From: Lancefieldella rimae ATCC 49626
GTDB taxonomy: Bacteria; Actinomycetota; Coriobacteriia; Coriobacteriales; Atopobiaceae
DNA length: 64,000 bases
Direction of reading: 5' to 3'
Assembly (NCBI RefSeq): GCF_000174015.1
Contig: NZ_ACFE01000001.1
Span: 124,001-188,000 of the forward strand
Both the position numbers and the translations under genes were made by a program. Shown in pieces: positions 25,526-33,850 of this stretch. The notes below the pieces were generated by a model that was not told the DNA's origin, did not search any database, and worked only from the letters and a program-made list of their open reading frames with translations. How positions within the stretch are numbered: position 1 is the first letter of the stretch; every line of letters begins with the position of its first letter.

Positions 25526-27619
25526 ATGGGGGAAACCAAGGATTTTTTGCTTGAAATTGGCACCGAAGAAATGCCTTCCGCACCTCTTTTGAAGGCCGTC
25601 GCACAGTATAAGAAGCTCATTGTTTCTGGACTCGATGAGGCCGGACTTGCTCATGGTGAGGCACGTATTATCTCAACTCCACGCCGCCTGAGCGCCTATG
25701 TCAAAGACGTTGCCTTGGCAACCGAAGAGATCAACGAAGTTATGCGTGGTCCTAAGTGTGAAATAGCCTTTGACGCGGAAGGAAATCCTACGAAGGCTGC
25801 CTTGGGTTTTGCACGCAAAGCCGGCATGGACGCCTCAGAGCTTACCCGTCGCGTTGATGATGACGGCCATGAGTACGTCTTTGCACAGCGTATCATTCCC
25901 AGCGTTTCTGCCATCAAGATTTTATCCGAGCTCTCTGAGCGCATCATTCCCGCAATCGATTGGCCTCGCAGCCAAAGGTGGGGCTCCACGCATGAGCGCT
26001 TTGTCCGTCCAATCCGCTGGATCTGTGCTCTTCTCGGCACTGAAGTCGTACCGGTAACCTACGCAGACGTCATTAGCTCAAATACGACGCAGGGTCATCG
26101 CGTCCTTGGGAGTGGTACCCATGTGGTAGACGAGTCGTCACACTACGAGCAGGTACTTGAAGCGGCATACGTGCTCTCCGCAGAGCGTCGCCGCAGCGTT
26201 ATTTTGGACGGTATTGCACGTATTGAAGAAGAGCGTCCTGGTTTTCATGTGGACACGCCTCAGAAGGTTCTTGATGAGGTCATCAACCTTACCGAGTGGC
26301 CGAGCGTTTTGGTAGGCACCTTTGATGAAGAGTTTCTCAAGGTTCCCCATGAAATCATTACCGAGTCCATGCTTTCAAACCAGCGCTATTTCCCCATATA
26401 TGACGCAAACGGCGAACTTACCCGTGAGTTTGTCATTGTCTCCAACGGAAATCCAGCGTGTTCACAGCAAGTCATTGACGGTAACGAGCGCGTCGTGCGT
26501 GCCCGTCTGGACGACGCCAAGTTCTTCTTTGAAGAAGACCTTAAACATTCACTTGACGAATTTACCGGCGAACTTTCCGACGTTGTTTTTCAAGAAAAAC
26601 TGGGAACCGTTCTTCAAAAGGTTGAACGTATCGAGAAGATCGCTGCGTTTCTCGCGCAGGCTGATTCCGAAAACGACGACACGGTTGTTGAACATGCTCA
26701 CCGAGCCGCACATCTTTCCAAGGCCGACCTGGTGAGCCAGGCCGTTGTTGAGTTTACCAGCCAGCAAGGTGTCATGGGTGGCTATTACGCAAAGGCCGCC
26801 GGTGAGAGCCCTGACGTGGCGGACGCCATTCGCGAGCACTATCGTCCACGTTTTGCAGGAGATGAGCTTCCTTCCGGACCCATTGGCCGCTATGTTGCCG
26901 CAGCCGACAAACTTGACACCATCTGCGGTCTTTTTGCCATCGATGAGCCGCCAACCGGCTCTTCCGATCCGTACGCCGTGCGCCGGGCAGCCATTGGCGT
27001 CATTGCTTTGCTCCGGACAATGCCCAACGTACGCCTTAAAGATTGCATCCGCTATGCACTTGATCTCTATACGGAACAAGGCTTGCAATTTGATACGGTA
27101 AAGGTTCAAAGGGAGGTTGAAGCGTACTTCCTTGGACGTTTGGTTACCATTGCACGAGATGAGAAGATCTCCCAAGAGGCCATTGATGCCGTCGCACACA
27201 TTAACGTCATAGACCCAGAGGAGTTTTTGCGCCGCACGCGTGCACTTGACGATGCCCGCATTGAAGACCCTGAAAACTTTGAGAACCTTGCGATTGCCTA
27301 CAATCGTGCCTCTAAGCTCGGCGACATATCGCTTGGGACCGATGTCAATGAGTCTATTTTGACTGCTTCAGAGCAGGCGCTTCTCGATGCGTGTAAAGAA
27401 GGCGAGAAGAACGTTCAGGATGCACTTACGGATAACGACTTCAGAAGTGCAACGCGTGCGCTTGGAAAACTTCGCAAGCCGATAGACAAATTCTTTGACG
27501 ATGTGCTTGTCATGGACGACGATACTACCGTTCGCGGAAATCGTTTGCGTCTTTTGAACAGATTTACGCAGGTATTTGAACACGTCGCCGATATTGGTGC
27601 ACTTTCGCGTAAAAAGTAA
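25526..27619 (+). CDS. glyS: Glycyl-tRNA synthetase beta subunit
   Basis: Beta subunit that binds tRNA-Gly. The 697-aa protein begins DFLLEIGTEEMPSAPL and contains the family blocks TPRRLSAYV, GPKCEIAFDAEGNPTKAALGFARK and the HD-like region FAGDELPSGPIGRYVAAADKLDTICG near residue 450. The C-terminus carries the anticodon-binding region (FFDDVLVMDDDTTVRGNRLRLLNRF). Length is normal. It begins directly after the glyQ stop. Confidence 0.96.
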   Translation: MGETKDFLLEIGTEEMPSAPLLKAVAQYKKLIVSGLDEAGLAHGEARIISTPRRLSAYVKDVALATEEINEVMRGPKCEIAFDAEGNPTKAALGFARKAGMDASELTRRVDDDGHEYVFAQRIIPSVSAIKILSELSERIIPAIDWPRSQRWGSTHERFVRPIRWICALLGTEVVPVTYADVISSNTTQGHRVLGSGTHVVDESSHYEQVLEAAYVLSAERRRSVILDGIARIEEERPGFHVDTPQKVLDEVINLTEWPSVLVGTFDEEFLKVPHEIITESMLSNQRYFPIYDANGELTREFVIVSNGNPACSQQVIDGNERVVRARLDDAKFFFEEDLKHSLDEFTGELSDVVFQEKLGTVLQKVERIEKIAAFLAQADSENDDTVVEHAHRAAHLSKADLVSQAVVEFTSQQGVMGGYYAKAAGESPDVADAIREHYRPRFAGDELPSGPIGRYVAAADKLDTICGLFAIDEPPTGSSDPYAVRRAAIGVIALLRTMPNVRLKDCIRYALDLYTEQGLQFDTVKVQREVEAYFLGRLVTIARDEKISQEAIDAVAHINVIDPEEFLRRTRALDDARIEDPENFENLAIAYNRASKLGDISLGTDVNESILTASEQALLDACKEGEKNVQDALTDNDFRSATRALGKLRKPIDKFFDDVLVMDDDTTVRGNRLRLLNRFTQVFEHVADIGALSRKK

Positions 27620-27684
27620 GGTAAGCTGTAAGATGTTATGGTATAAGCAATACTATCAGTGACTTACTACTGAAAGGACTTACG

Positions 27685-28083
27685 ATGATACCTCTCGATC
27701 TTGACAATGATATCTTTGATACCGGCGTACCTATTTTGTATGTAATGTCTGACGCTCGTGGCGATACGGGCATTGCGGTTGTCCGCGCAGCTGCGGCTCA
27801 GTTTGATGGCCTTGAGATTGAGGTTATTCGCGTTCCTAACGTGAAGAATGTCGATCAGCTGCGTGAGTACTTTGATGGCAGAAACGACGGTAAGCGGCCA
27901 CGTGCGGTCTTCCACACCTTTGCCGATGCGGCGCTTCGCCGTGAAATTCGCCGTGAGCTTGATGCCCGTAAGATTCCTTCCATTGACCTGTTGGGACCTT
28001 CCGTTACCATTTTGTCAACACTTACAGGCGAGGAGCCAAGCAGAGCCATTGGCGCAACTTTTAACGGACCTATTGAGAAATAA
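27685..28083 (+). CDS. Half-length kinase/pyrophosphorylase-like protein (DUF299 N-terminal part)
   Basis: The full family (PpsR, about 270 aa) phosphorylates and dephosphorylates PEP synthase or pyruvate phosphate dikinase. This 132-aa protein matches only the N-terminal half: YVMSDARGDTGIAVVRAAAAQFDG, then RAVFHTFADAALRREIRRELDARKIPSIDLLGP. The C-terminal half with the P-loop is absent, and the downstream 260 bp do not encode it. It therefore cannot be the usual regulatory enzyme unless a second part exists elsewhere. An AAAGGA ribosome site precedes the ATG, and a strong terminator follows, so it looks like an intact gene rather than debris. Confidence 0.75.
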   Translation: MIPLDLDNDIFDTGVPILYVMSDARGDTGIAVVRAAAAQFDGLEIEVIRVPNVKNVDQLREYFDGRNDGKRPRAVFHTFADAALRREIRRELDARKIPSIDLLGPSVTILSTLTGEEPSRAIGATFNGPIEK

Positions 28084-28092
28084 GAACCGAAC

Positions 28093-28161
28093 CTGCACGC
28101 ATAGGGCATCCGCACCTACACGTATAGAGCATCTGTACCTACCATATAGGACATCTTTGGA
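28093..28161 (+). repeat. Three 23-bp direct repeats
   Basis: Three imperfect copies with an exact 23-bp period begin at 28093, 28116 and 28139, sharing ATAG(G/A)(G/A)CATC and CTNCAC/CTACC. They lie between the PPPase-like gene and its terminator. The period is not a multiple of an obvious coding unit and a stop codon precedes them. Confidence 0.7.
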
Positions 28162-28162
28162 G

Positions 28163-28191
28163 AGCCGAGGCGCAAAAGCCTCGGCTTTTTC
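28163..28191 (+). terminator. Terminator after the PPPase-like gene
   Basis: AGCCGAGGC pairs perfectly with GCCTCGGCT around a short A-rich loop, followed by TTTTT. Confidence 0.95.
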
Positions 28192-28344
28192 ATGTGCTCT
28201 ATAGCTGGTGTATACCTACAACAAAAATTTACCTACAACAAATAAATTGTACACAATCTATTAATACTTGGTGGTTTTGGTTGTTGAAGGAAGGGGAGTT
28301 GGGTATATGTGCATTGTGTAAATGATACGAGATTGGAGCCAATT

Positions 28345-29295
28345 ATGGCGAATGTAATACGCAAGGATCTTGTTATTGTTGGCGGTGGTCCCGCAGGTCT
28401 TTCTGCCGGAATTTATGCGACGCGCGCGCTTCTCGATACGGTCATTCTTGAAAAAGAGGCCGTAGGAGGCCAGACCATCTTAACAACCGAGATCGACAAC
28501 TATCCGGGCATGCCGCATACCGACGGCTTTACCATTGCCGATACCATGCAAAAGCAAGCCGAAGATCTTGGCGCCAAGGTGGTAATGGGCAACGTGGTGG
28601 CTCTCAAGCATGATGGCACTACGGGTCTGTTTGAAGTTGTCACTCCGGAGGTAACCTACGAGGCTCGCTCGGTTATCGTTTCCGGAGGCGCAACACCTCG
28701 CCACGCCGGTTTTGAAGGAGAAGAGCAATTCACGGGGCACGGTGTTTCGTACTGTGCTACCTGTGATGGAATGTTTTATCGAGGAAAACACGTCTTTGTT
28801 ATTGGTGGCGGTAATACAGCGGTTGAAGAATCGCTGTTCTTGGCCCGATTTGCCGATAAGGTAACGCTTATTGTCCGTAAGGATCATCTCCGCGCCGCAA
28901 AATATGCCATTGAGCAATTTGAAGCGCATCCAAAAACAGAGATACGGTATCTGACGAGCATTACAAAGGTCGATGGCAATGACCTTTTGAACTCCGTGAC
29001 GTTCCGGAACAATGAGACAGGCGAAGAACATACGGAGACTTATGAGGAAGGATCGTTTGGCATTTTTGTTCTCGTAGGACGCGTGCCGTCAACCGAGCTT
29101 CTCGATGGACTTGCGGATATAACTCCACAAGGCTATGTTGTAGCCAATCCAACTATGGCAACCAAGACACCTGGTCTTTTTACCGCAGGAGATTTAAACG
29201 AGAAGCCCTTGCGTCAGGTTATTACTGCAGCGGCTGACGGGGCAGTGGCAGCAGCCTCTGCGGCTTTGTATCTCGGACAGGCTGTTGACGGTTAG
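28345..29295 (+). CDS. trxB: Thioredoxin reductase
   Basis: FAD/NADPH enzyme that reduces thioredoxin. The 316-aa protein starts at ATG 28345 behind TTGGAG. The FAD dinucleotide fold is VIVGGGPAGLSAGIYATRA near residue 10, the redox-active CATCDG lies near 136-141, the NADPH fold is FVIGGGNTAVEESLFLAR near 150, and GLFTAGDLNEKPLRQVITAAADGAVAA closes the FAD site. It is monocistronic, with a long leader upstream and a strong palindrome downstream. Confidence 0.95.
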   Translation: MANVIRKDLVIVGGGPAGLSAGIYATRALLDTVILEKEAVGGQTILTTEIDNYPGMPHTDGFTIADTMQKQAEDLGAKVVMGNVVALKHDGTTGLFEVVTPEVTYEARSVIVSGGATPRHAGFEGEEQFTGHGVSYCATCDGMFYRGKHVFVIGGGNTAVEESLFLARFADKVTLIVRKDHLRAAKYAIEQFEAHPKTEIRYLTSITKVDGNDLLNSVTFRNNETGEEHTETYEEGSFGIFVLVGRVPSTELLDGLADITPQGYVVANPTMATKTPGLFTAGDLNEKPLRQVITAAADGAVAAASAALYLGQAVDG

Positions 29296-29339
29296 TGTTG
29301 ATCCTCAAGTTTAGTACGTAAGATATCTGCAAATACCAT

Positions 29340-29375
29340 ATCTACCTGCGGATATATTATATATCCGCAGGTAGA
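29340..29375. terminator. 36-bp palindrome downstream of trxB
   Basis: ATCTACCTGCGGATATA pairs perfectly over 17 bp with its complement around a 2-nt centre. A moderate T-run follows on the right. It probably ends trxB transcription. Confidence 0.75.
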
Positions 29376-29441
29376 TTGCTTATTTTAGTGAGACAGGGGA
29401 GCCAAAGTTCCAAACAGCATGGATAAGGCAGTTTTTTGAAC

Positions 29442-29532
29442 CTGTGATGTAGTTTTATGTGACGAAAAGAACGGTTTTCTCGTCAAATATGCATCACAGC
29501 CTAGGGTTTTGAAGCAAAAAAGTACATCACAG
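29442..29532. repeat. Extended hairpin with three TGTGATG-type arms
   Basis: CTGTGATG (29442-29449) pairs with CATCACAG (29492-29499); inside, TGACGA pairs with TCGTCA. A further copy, TACATCACAG (29523-29532), is the perfect complement of CTGTGATGTA at 29442-29451, so the first arm has two possible partners. Confidence 0.6.
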
Positions 29533-29558
29533 CTTTCTTCAGAATCCAGCTTTCAGAA

Positions 29559-29588
29559 TCGCCTCACAAATTGTCGCCTTACAAATTG
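29559..29588 (+). repeat. Tandem 15-bp repeat
   Basis: TCGCCTCACAAATTG is directly followed by TCGCCTTACAAATTG (one mismatch). Just upstream, CAGCTTTC..CAGAATC is also nearly duplicated (29530-29560), so this spot has seen local duplication. Confidence 0.7.
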
Positions 29589-29661
29589 AAATCGGTTATA
29601 CCGCTTGAATGAAAGTCTTTCCAATACCGTCATGGTATTACTGTCTGTACTAGAATAAAAA

Positions 29662-29699
29662 CATGAATTACATTATAGCTCCGATACAGGTAATTCATG
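29662..29699. repeat. 10-bp inverted repeat
   Basis: CATGAATTAC and GTAATTCATG are perfect complements separated by 18 bp. They lie 20 bp before a TATAAT box and could be an operator or RNA stem. Confidence 0.6.
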
Positions 29700-29718
29700 G
29701 TGTTCAGAATTTACGAGG

Positions 29719-29777
29719 TATAATTACTCCAGTGGGTATGTTCTGATTGCTTAAAACGGCTCTCAGAGCCTTGTTTT
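29719..29777 (+). ncRNA. Possible very short transcript: TATAAT box to terminator
   Basis: A consensus -10 TATAAT (29719-29724) without a clear -35 is followed ~33 bp later by a hairpin GGCTCT / AGAGCC (29758-29770) and TTGTTTTT. A transcript would be only about 45 nt. This is speculative; the terminator is better supported than the promoter. Confidence 0.25.
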
Positions 29778-29832
29778 TGAGATGTTTCTAAGGGGTTCAT
29801 ATATTGCCAATCTCGCATTTTGCTTATTGCTC

Positions 29833-29843
29833 GTTCTTCTCGC
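29833..29843 (-). repeat. GCGAGAAGAAC repeat in the gene-free region
   Basis: Exact 11-mer copy on the minus strand, well away from any gene. It argues against a purely codon-driven origin of the repeat. A degenerate neighbour (TTATTGCTTGTTCTTTTTCT near 30006) resembles its flank (TTATTGCTCGTTCTTCTCGC). Confidence 0.85.
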
Positions 29844-30046
29844 TATAAAAGTCTGATAATCGATATTATGTAAAGTAGATATGAAGTCAATTTGGAATGA
29901 CAAGATAATTCCCACAAGATAAGTCACAAGAGTCGAGAATCACCTCACCCTCGCCCTGTTACGGCTACCGGTAAGAAATTCTTATCGAACGTTTCGGCGG
30001 CTTCTTATTGCTTGTTCTTTTTCTCTAACGTTCAAGGCTTCATTAC

Positions 30047-31681
30047 TTACGGTCGCGAACTCGGATGATGATGCAACAGATCAGACGCTGCCTGGGTCAT
30101 GAGATCAAGTTTCAGACAGACGTCGTCTTCATAGGCCTCATCGAGAATGATCAAAATTGAGTCAAAGGCTTGAAGCCGTGTATTGCCGGTAGGAATAAGT
30201 TCTTTACCGGCACGCTCAATGGTGACAATGCGGATTTTATCCGGCCATGGCACATCCTTAACGCACATACCTTCAATGCGGCTACCCGCCCCAAGCGTAT
30301 ATTCTTGAAGGATCTTCTCGCCGCCTATTGGTCGGTTTGTGTCCGATGGCGCATCAGAATGTATGGGCAGCGCATTTAAAAGTTGCGCAAGCAAATGGTC
30401 GTAAAATGGGTCCACTCGTAATACATTTGCAACGGTATATGAAATGACCGAAACGGCTGTCATGGCGGCGAGCGCTTCCAGCGAGCCCGTAAGTTCAAAC
30501 ACAAGCACGACGGCCGTTACAGGAGCCCGAATAACGCTTGCAAAGACCCCCGCCACACCCATCGCAACGAAATTTGGAACGTATGCCATGGGAATGCCAA
30601 AAAGATGAGACACGCAAAGCCCCATAAATGTTCCCAAAAGGGTCCCCATAACTACCAAGGGAAAAAGTGTTCCTCCCGGGGTTCCCGCACTGAAACAGAC
30701 GGTTGTGAAGGCATACTTCCCCACTAAAAGCGCGAGAACGCTCAATTCCGTGAGAGTTGCAGGTTCTTTGATCTTTTCGATAAGAGCATCCCCACCGCAA
30801 AGCAAATCGGGTGTGCTCAATGCAACAAAGCCTGCAATTATGAACGGAATTATGAGACGGACGTACGGCACACATACGTTAATCTTGCCGTATGCTTTCT
30901 GCAAAGAAAACATACCCTTATTGTGAAGTGCCCCTAAAACGCCGCATATGATACCAACAAAGAGGACGAAAACATAATCAATATGCGGCAGAGGCTGTAC
31001 GTAATCGAGTCGTATAACCGGCTTCATGCCAAATACGTTAGAAACCAAAAAATCAGCCACAACCGATGAAGTCATAGCAGAGATGATAAGCGGCGCATGA
31101 AATTCTTTTTGAATCTCTTCAACGGCAAACAAAGTCCCGGTAAGCGGTGCATGAAACGCCGCTGACATGCCAGCAGCTGCACCACACGTTACGAGTAAAT
31201 GTTCCTCTCCCCTTTTAAGGTGCAAAAGTTTTGAGATCGCTTTACCGGACATGCCTCCTAACTGCACGGATGGACCTTCTCGACCCATTGAAAGACCGCC
31301 GAAGGCGACAAGAACACCCTCGATAAACTTTGCAGGCAAAACTCGATACCACGGAGCATTCAGATGTCCTATGACCTCGGCATTCGTTTGCGGTATACCG
31401 GATCCCGAGGTAAGCGGCTCCCATTTGACAAGGCGACCAACGCAAATGCTCAGGATAACGAGAAGCAAAAACCAGAGGGCAACAAAAAGGAGATTTCCTG
31501 AAATAAGTCCTGTTATACCGCGCATTTCCTTTTCTGCATACGAAAGAGACAGTCGATAGAGCGTTACGACTCCCCCGCCGAGAAGACCCACGAGCGCACC
31601 TTCACCTACAAGAGCAACTTGAAATCGCCGTGAGAAATGTCGCTCAACTGCGGAAGTGTCTTGCCGTGTATCAGAGGTCAT
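30047..31681 (-). CDS. ClC-family chloride/proton transporter with TrkA-C domain
   Basis: Membrane anion transporter. The 544-aa protein starts at ATG 31681 behind GAGGAG. Selectivity motifs are GSGIPQT near residue 79, GREGPSVQLGG near 119 (the gating Glu is present, as in exchangers) and GTPGGTLFPLVVMG near 335. About eleven hydrophobic helices are visible. Residues ~465-530 form a TrkA-C-like ligand domain (GSRIEGMCVKDVPWPDKIRIVTIERAGKELIPTGNTRLQAFDSILII). It is followed on its 3' side by the gene-free region. Confidence 0.93.
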   Translation of the reverse strand: MTSDTRQDTSAVERHFSRRFQVALVGEGALVGLLGGGVVTLYRLSLSYAEKEMRGITGLISGNLLFVALWFLLLVILSICVGRLVKWEPLTSGSGIPQTNAEVIGHLNAPWYRVLPAKFIEGVLVAFGGLSMGREGPSVQLGGMSGKAISKLLHLKRGEEHLLVTCGAAAGMSAAFHAPLTGTLFAVEEIQKEFHAPLIISAMTSSVVADFLVSNVFGMKPVIRLDYVQPLPHIDYVFVLFVGIICGVLGALHNKGMFSLQKAYGKINVCVPYVRLIIPFIIAGFVALSTPDLLCGGDALIEKIKEPATLTELSVLALLVGKYAFTTVCFSAGTPGGTLFPLVVMGTLLGTFMGLCVSHLFGIPMAYVPNFVAMGVAGVFASVIRAPVTAVVLVFELTGSLEALAAMTAVSVISYTVANVLRVDPFYDHLLAQLLNALPIHSDAPSDTNRPIGGEKILQEYTLGAGSRIEGMCVKDVPWPDKIRIVTIERAGKELIPTGNTRLQAFDSILIILDEAYEDDVCLKLDLMTQAASDLLHHHPSSRP

Positions 31682-31766
31682 GCCTGGTATCTCCTCGTAT
31701 CTTATATAGAAAAGCACGTAAACCGTAGTTAGATTGTACGCTTTACGTGCTGTTAATTCAAAATAT

Positions 31767-31777
31767 GCGAGAAGAAC
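31767..31777 (+). repeat. GCGAGAAGAAC repeat between clc and nlpC genes
   Basis: Exact 11-mer copy in the 155-bp intergenic region, outside any gene. Confidence 0.85.
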
Positions 31778-31836
31778 TCTGGTTGCAACGCAAATAGACG
31801 TCTCAAAAACAAACTCAAGACTTCTGTTTTCCGATA

Positions 31837-33045
31837 CTACCCGCTAAAAGGTCCACCGCCATAGAAGGCCCAGACAGACCCAATACAGACACCAAGAGCC
31901 TCATTTGCGGCGTGTATCATCTGTCCGTTGCCGATATAGATGCCTATGTGATTGTATCCGGAGCGCGTAAAGACGCAATCGCCATAAGAAAGCTCATCCA
32001 TTGAATCTTTCCAGTTTCCTGCGGCTTTAATATTGCGTCCAATGGTACCTGCGGAGCCGGCTCGATATCCCAAGAAGCAGTAGTACACGAGACCGCCGCA
32101 GTCAAAGCCGCCGTCGCTCGGACTTGCTCCTCCCCACACATACGGCCAACCTAAACAAGAATAGGCAGATCCAACGCCACCACACGGATATGGGCTTCCA
32201 CTACCGGAACCGCCGGAGCCGCTGTTGGAGTTGCTTGAATTTGTGTTACTGGGGGTATTGTTATTGGTATTGTTGTTGGAATCGTTGTTGCTCGGCGTTT
32301 GATTATTGTTGTTGGTATTGTCGTCTTCTTCTTGGCTGTTTTGGTTCCCATTCCCATTATCAGGAGCGGAAGGCGTTTCATTGGTGGCATAGTTGATGGC
32401 CGTAGAGATATTGCTGTTTTTGTTATTTTCTGCGGCGGCCTGCTCTTCAAGCTGCTTTTTTACCTCAGCATCAAGAGAGTCGTAATAGGATTTTGCCTCA
32501 GCAATTTGCGCCTTTACGTCGTCGGCCTGAGATTTCATAGCGGCAACCTGCTCTTGCAGCTGGGTTTGCTGAGCCTCAAGCTCATTTCTTTGCTGCGTGA
32601 GCTGATCTCCCAGCGTCCGTACCTGATTGATTGAGTCGGACTGCTTTTTGTTGGTGCGATCCATATAATACACACGGCTGATAAAGTCATCAGGACTTGA
32701 AGCGCCCAAAATAAAGTCAAGTGCCTCTTGAGGTCCTGTCTTATAGGAACTTCTCATGGCAGCGGCGAGAATACCCCGCTGAATCTTCAACTTATCTTCT
32801 GTTTCAGAAATCTGCTCTTGTACGTCAACAATCTTGTTGTTGGTGTCATCCAGGGCGTAGGTTTTCTCATTAAGATCTTCTTCAGCCTGAGCAAGCTCAG
32901 CGCCCAAAGAATCTAACTTAGCAGAAGCCGCTTCCAAATCGGATTGAGGGTCTGCATATACAACATGAGAAGTTAGCCCTGCAAAGATGGCAGAAGCAGA
33001 CAGTGTAAGCATGGCACGACGTGTGATGTTGCGGTTAAAATTCAT
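31837..33045 (-). CDS. Secreted NlpC/P60 peptidoglycan endopeptidase
   Basis: Cell-wall hydrolase expected to cut stem peptides. The 402-aa protein starts at ATG 33045 behind AAAGGA. The signal peptide contains T-R-R-A-M-L-T, a twin-arginine-like motif, and ends near ...VVYADP. Residues ~30-220 form a long coiled coil, as in PcsB/CwlO-type hydrolases. A ~65-residue Asn/Ser/Gly low-complexity linker leads to an NlpC/P60 domain with WPYVWGGASPSDGGFDCGGLVYYC and YNHIGIYIG. The catalytic Cys stands in DCGG rather than the common DCSG. Confidence 0.9.
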   Translation of the reverse strand: MNFNRNITRRAMLTLSASAIFAGLTSHVVYADPQSDLEAASAKLDSLGAELAQAEEDLNEKTYALDDTNNKIVDVQEQISETEDKLKIQRGILAAAMRSSYKTGPQEALDFILGASSPDDFISRVYYMDRTNKKQSDSINQVRTLGDQLTQQRNELEAQQTQLQEQVAAMKSQADDVKAQIAEAKSYYDSLDAEVKKQLEEQAAAENNKNSNISTAINYATNETPSAPDNGNGNQNSQEEDDNTNNNNQTPSNNDSNNNTNNNTPSNTNSSNSNSGSGGSGSGSPYPCGGVGSAYSCLGWPYVWGGASPSDGGFDCGGLVYYCFLGYRAGSAGTIGRNIKAAGNWKDSMDELSYGDCVFTRSGYNHIGIYIGNGQMIHAANEALGVCIGSVWAFYGGGPFSG

Positions 33046-33137
33046 ATATGTCCTTTCAGCACTCGCAACAACTATGGTAACGCTTTTACCCAAATAGGTC
33101 GACTGTCTATACATAAAACTGCTCGTAGATGACGCGA

Positions 33138-33175
33138 TAAAAAAAGGTGAATCTCAGAAATTCTGGGATTCACCT
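33138..33175 (-). terminator. Terminator of the apt operon
   Basis: Reading leftward, AGGTGAATC pairs with GATTCACCT (stem extended by CCAG/CTGA) and is followed by TTTTTTT. Confidence 0.9.
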
Positions 33176-33228
33176 GTGCGTTTATCGAGTTCTAATAAGT
33201 TTGTGAAAATGTGTTTGAGAAAAGAAAC

Positions 33229-33768
33229 CTACTGTTTTACCTTGATAAGCGTATATACCTCAGTGTTGGGGAAATACTTTGAAATGGTTGTGCGAGGATC
33301 GAGATAGCACAGTTCAAGTGCAAACGTAAAGCCTTCCACCCTTGCTCCTGCCTGTTCTGCAAGACGAGCAGAAGCTACGCAGGTTCCGCCCGTAGCCACA
33401 AGATCATCAGCAATAAGAACAACGTCATCTTTGTTGAGAGCGTCTTTGTGAATCTGCAGCTCATCGGTACCATACTCAAGATCGTAGGACTGAGTAAACA
33501 CCTCGCGAGGAAGTTTTCCGGGTTTACGAGCAGGAATGAAGCCGGCGCCAAGTGCATATGCTACGGGAGCACCAATCAAAAAACCACGTGCTTCTGCACC
33601 AATGACCTTGGTAATTCCGCAGTTTGCAAAATGTCCCGCAATGTCATCAACAAGGGCTTTAAAACACGTTGGATCTTTAAACAAAGGTGTAACGTCCTTG
33701 AAGATGATTCCTGGCTCCGGATAATCCGGAATGCTGATAACGTGGCTTTCATAGTCATAATTAGGCAA
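33229..33768 (-). CDS. apt: Adenine phosphoribosyltransferase
   Basis: Salvages adenine to AMP with PRPP. The 179-aa protein starts at TTG 33768, which has AAGGGGAC upstream; the frame runs further back but that would add ~40 unrelated residues. Family motifs are IPDYPEPGIIFKDVTPL, IGAEARGFLIGAPVA and the PRPP loop VLIADDLVATGGTCVAS near 121-137. It is the last gene of the group RidA-FHA-MerR-apt. Confidence 0.94.
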   Translation of the reverse strand: MPNYDYESHVISIPDYPEPGIIFKDVTPLFKDPTCFKALVDDIAGHFANCGITKVIGAEARGFLIGAPVAYALGAGFIPARKPGKLPREVFTQSYDLEYGTDELQIHKDALNKDDVVLIADDLVATGGTCVASARLAEQAGARVEGFTFALELCYLDPRTTISKYFPNTEVYTLIKVKQ

Positions 33769-33850
33769 TTTTGTCCCCTTCAGACGTGTGGAACCCAATG
33801 GGCACCAAAAAACAATACCGACGTAGTGCTCTGTATAACCTAAGTAGAGT

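Larger units (their letters stand above)
29296..30046. other. 751-bp gene-free, repeat-rich region
   Basis: No convincing coding frame is present on either strand. The stretch holds a 36-bp palindrome (29340-29375), a long imperfect hairpin with TGTGATG/CATCACAG arms (29442-29499) and a third arm copy (29523-29532), tandem 15-bp repeats (29559-29588), a 10-bp inverted repeat (29662-29699), a TATAAT box (29719-29724) followed by a terminator (29757-29777), and one exact GCGAGAAGAAC-family copy (29833-29843). Base use is AT-richer than flanking genes. It may be a small-RNA locus or the remains of a mobile element. Confidence 0.6.

Noticed and set aside
28093-28161. CRISPR array
   Set aside because: The repeats are tandem with no unique spacers between them, and no cas genes are nearby.
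32150-32330. Asn/Ser-rich repeats in the NlpC gene as a phase-variable tract
   Set aside because: The codons are varied and lack a pure repeat unit, so slippage is unlikely; it reads as a flexible linker.
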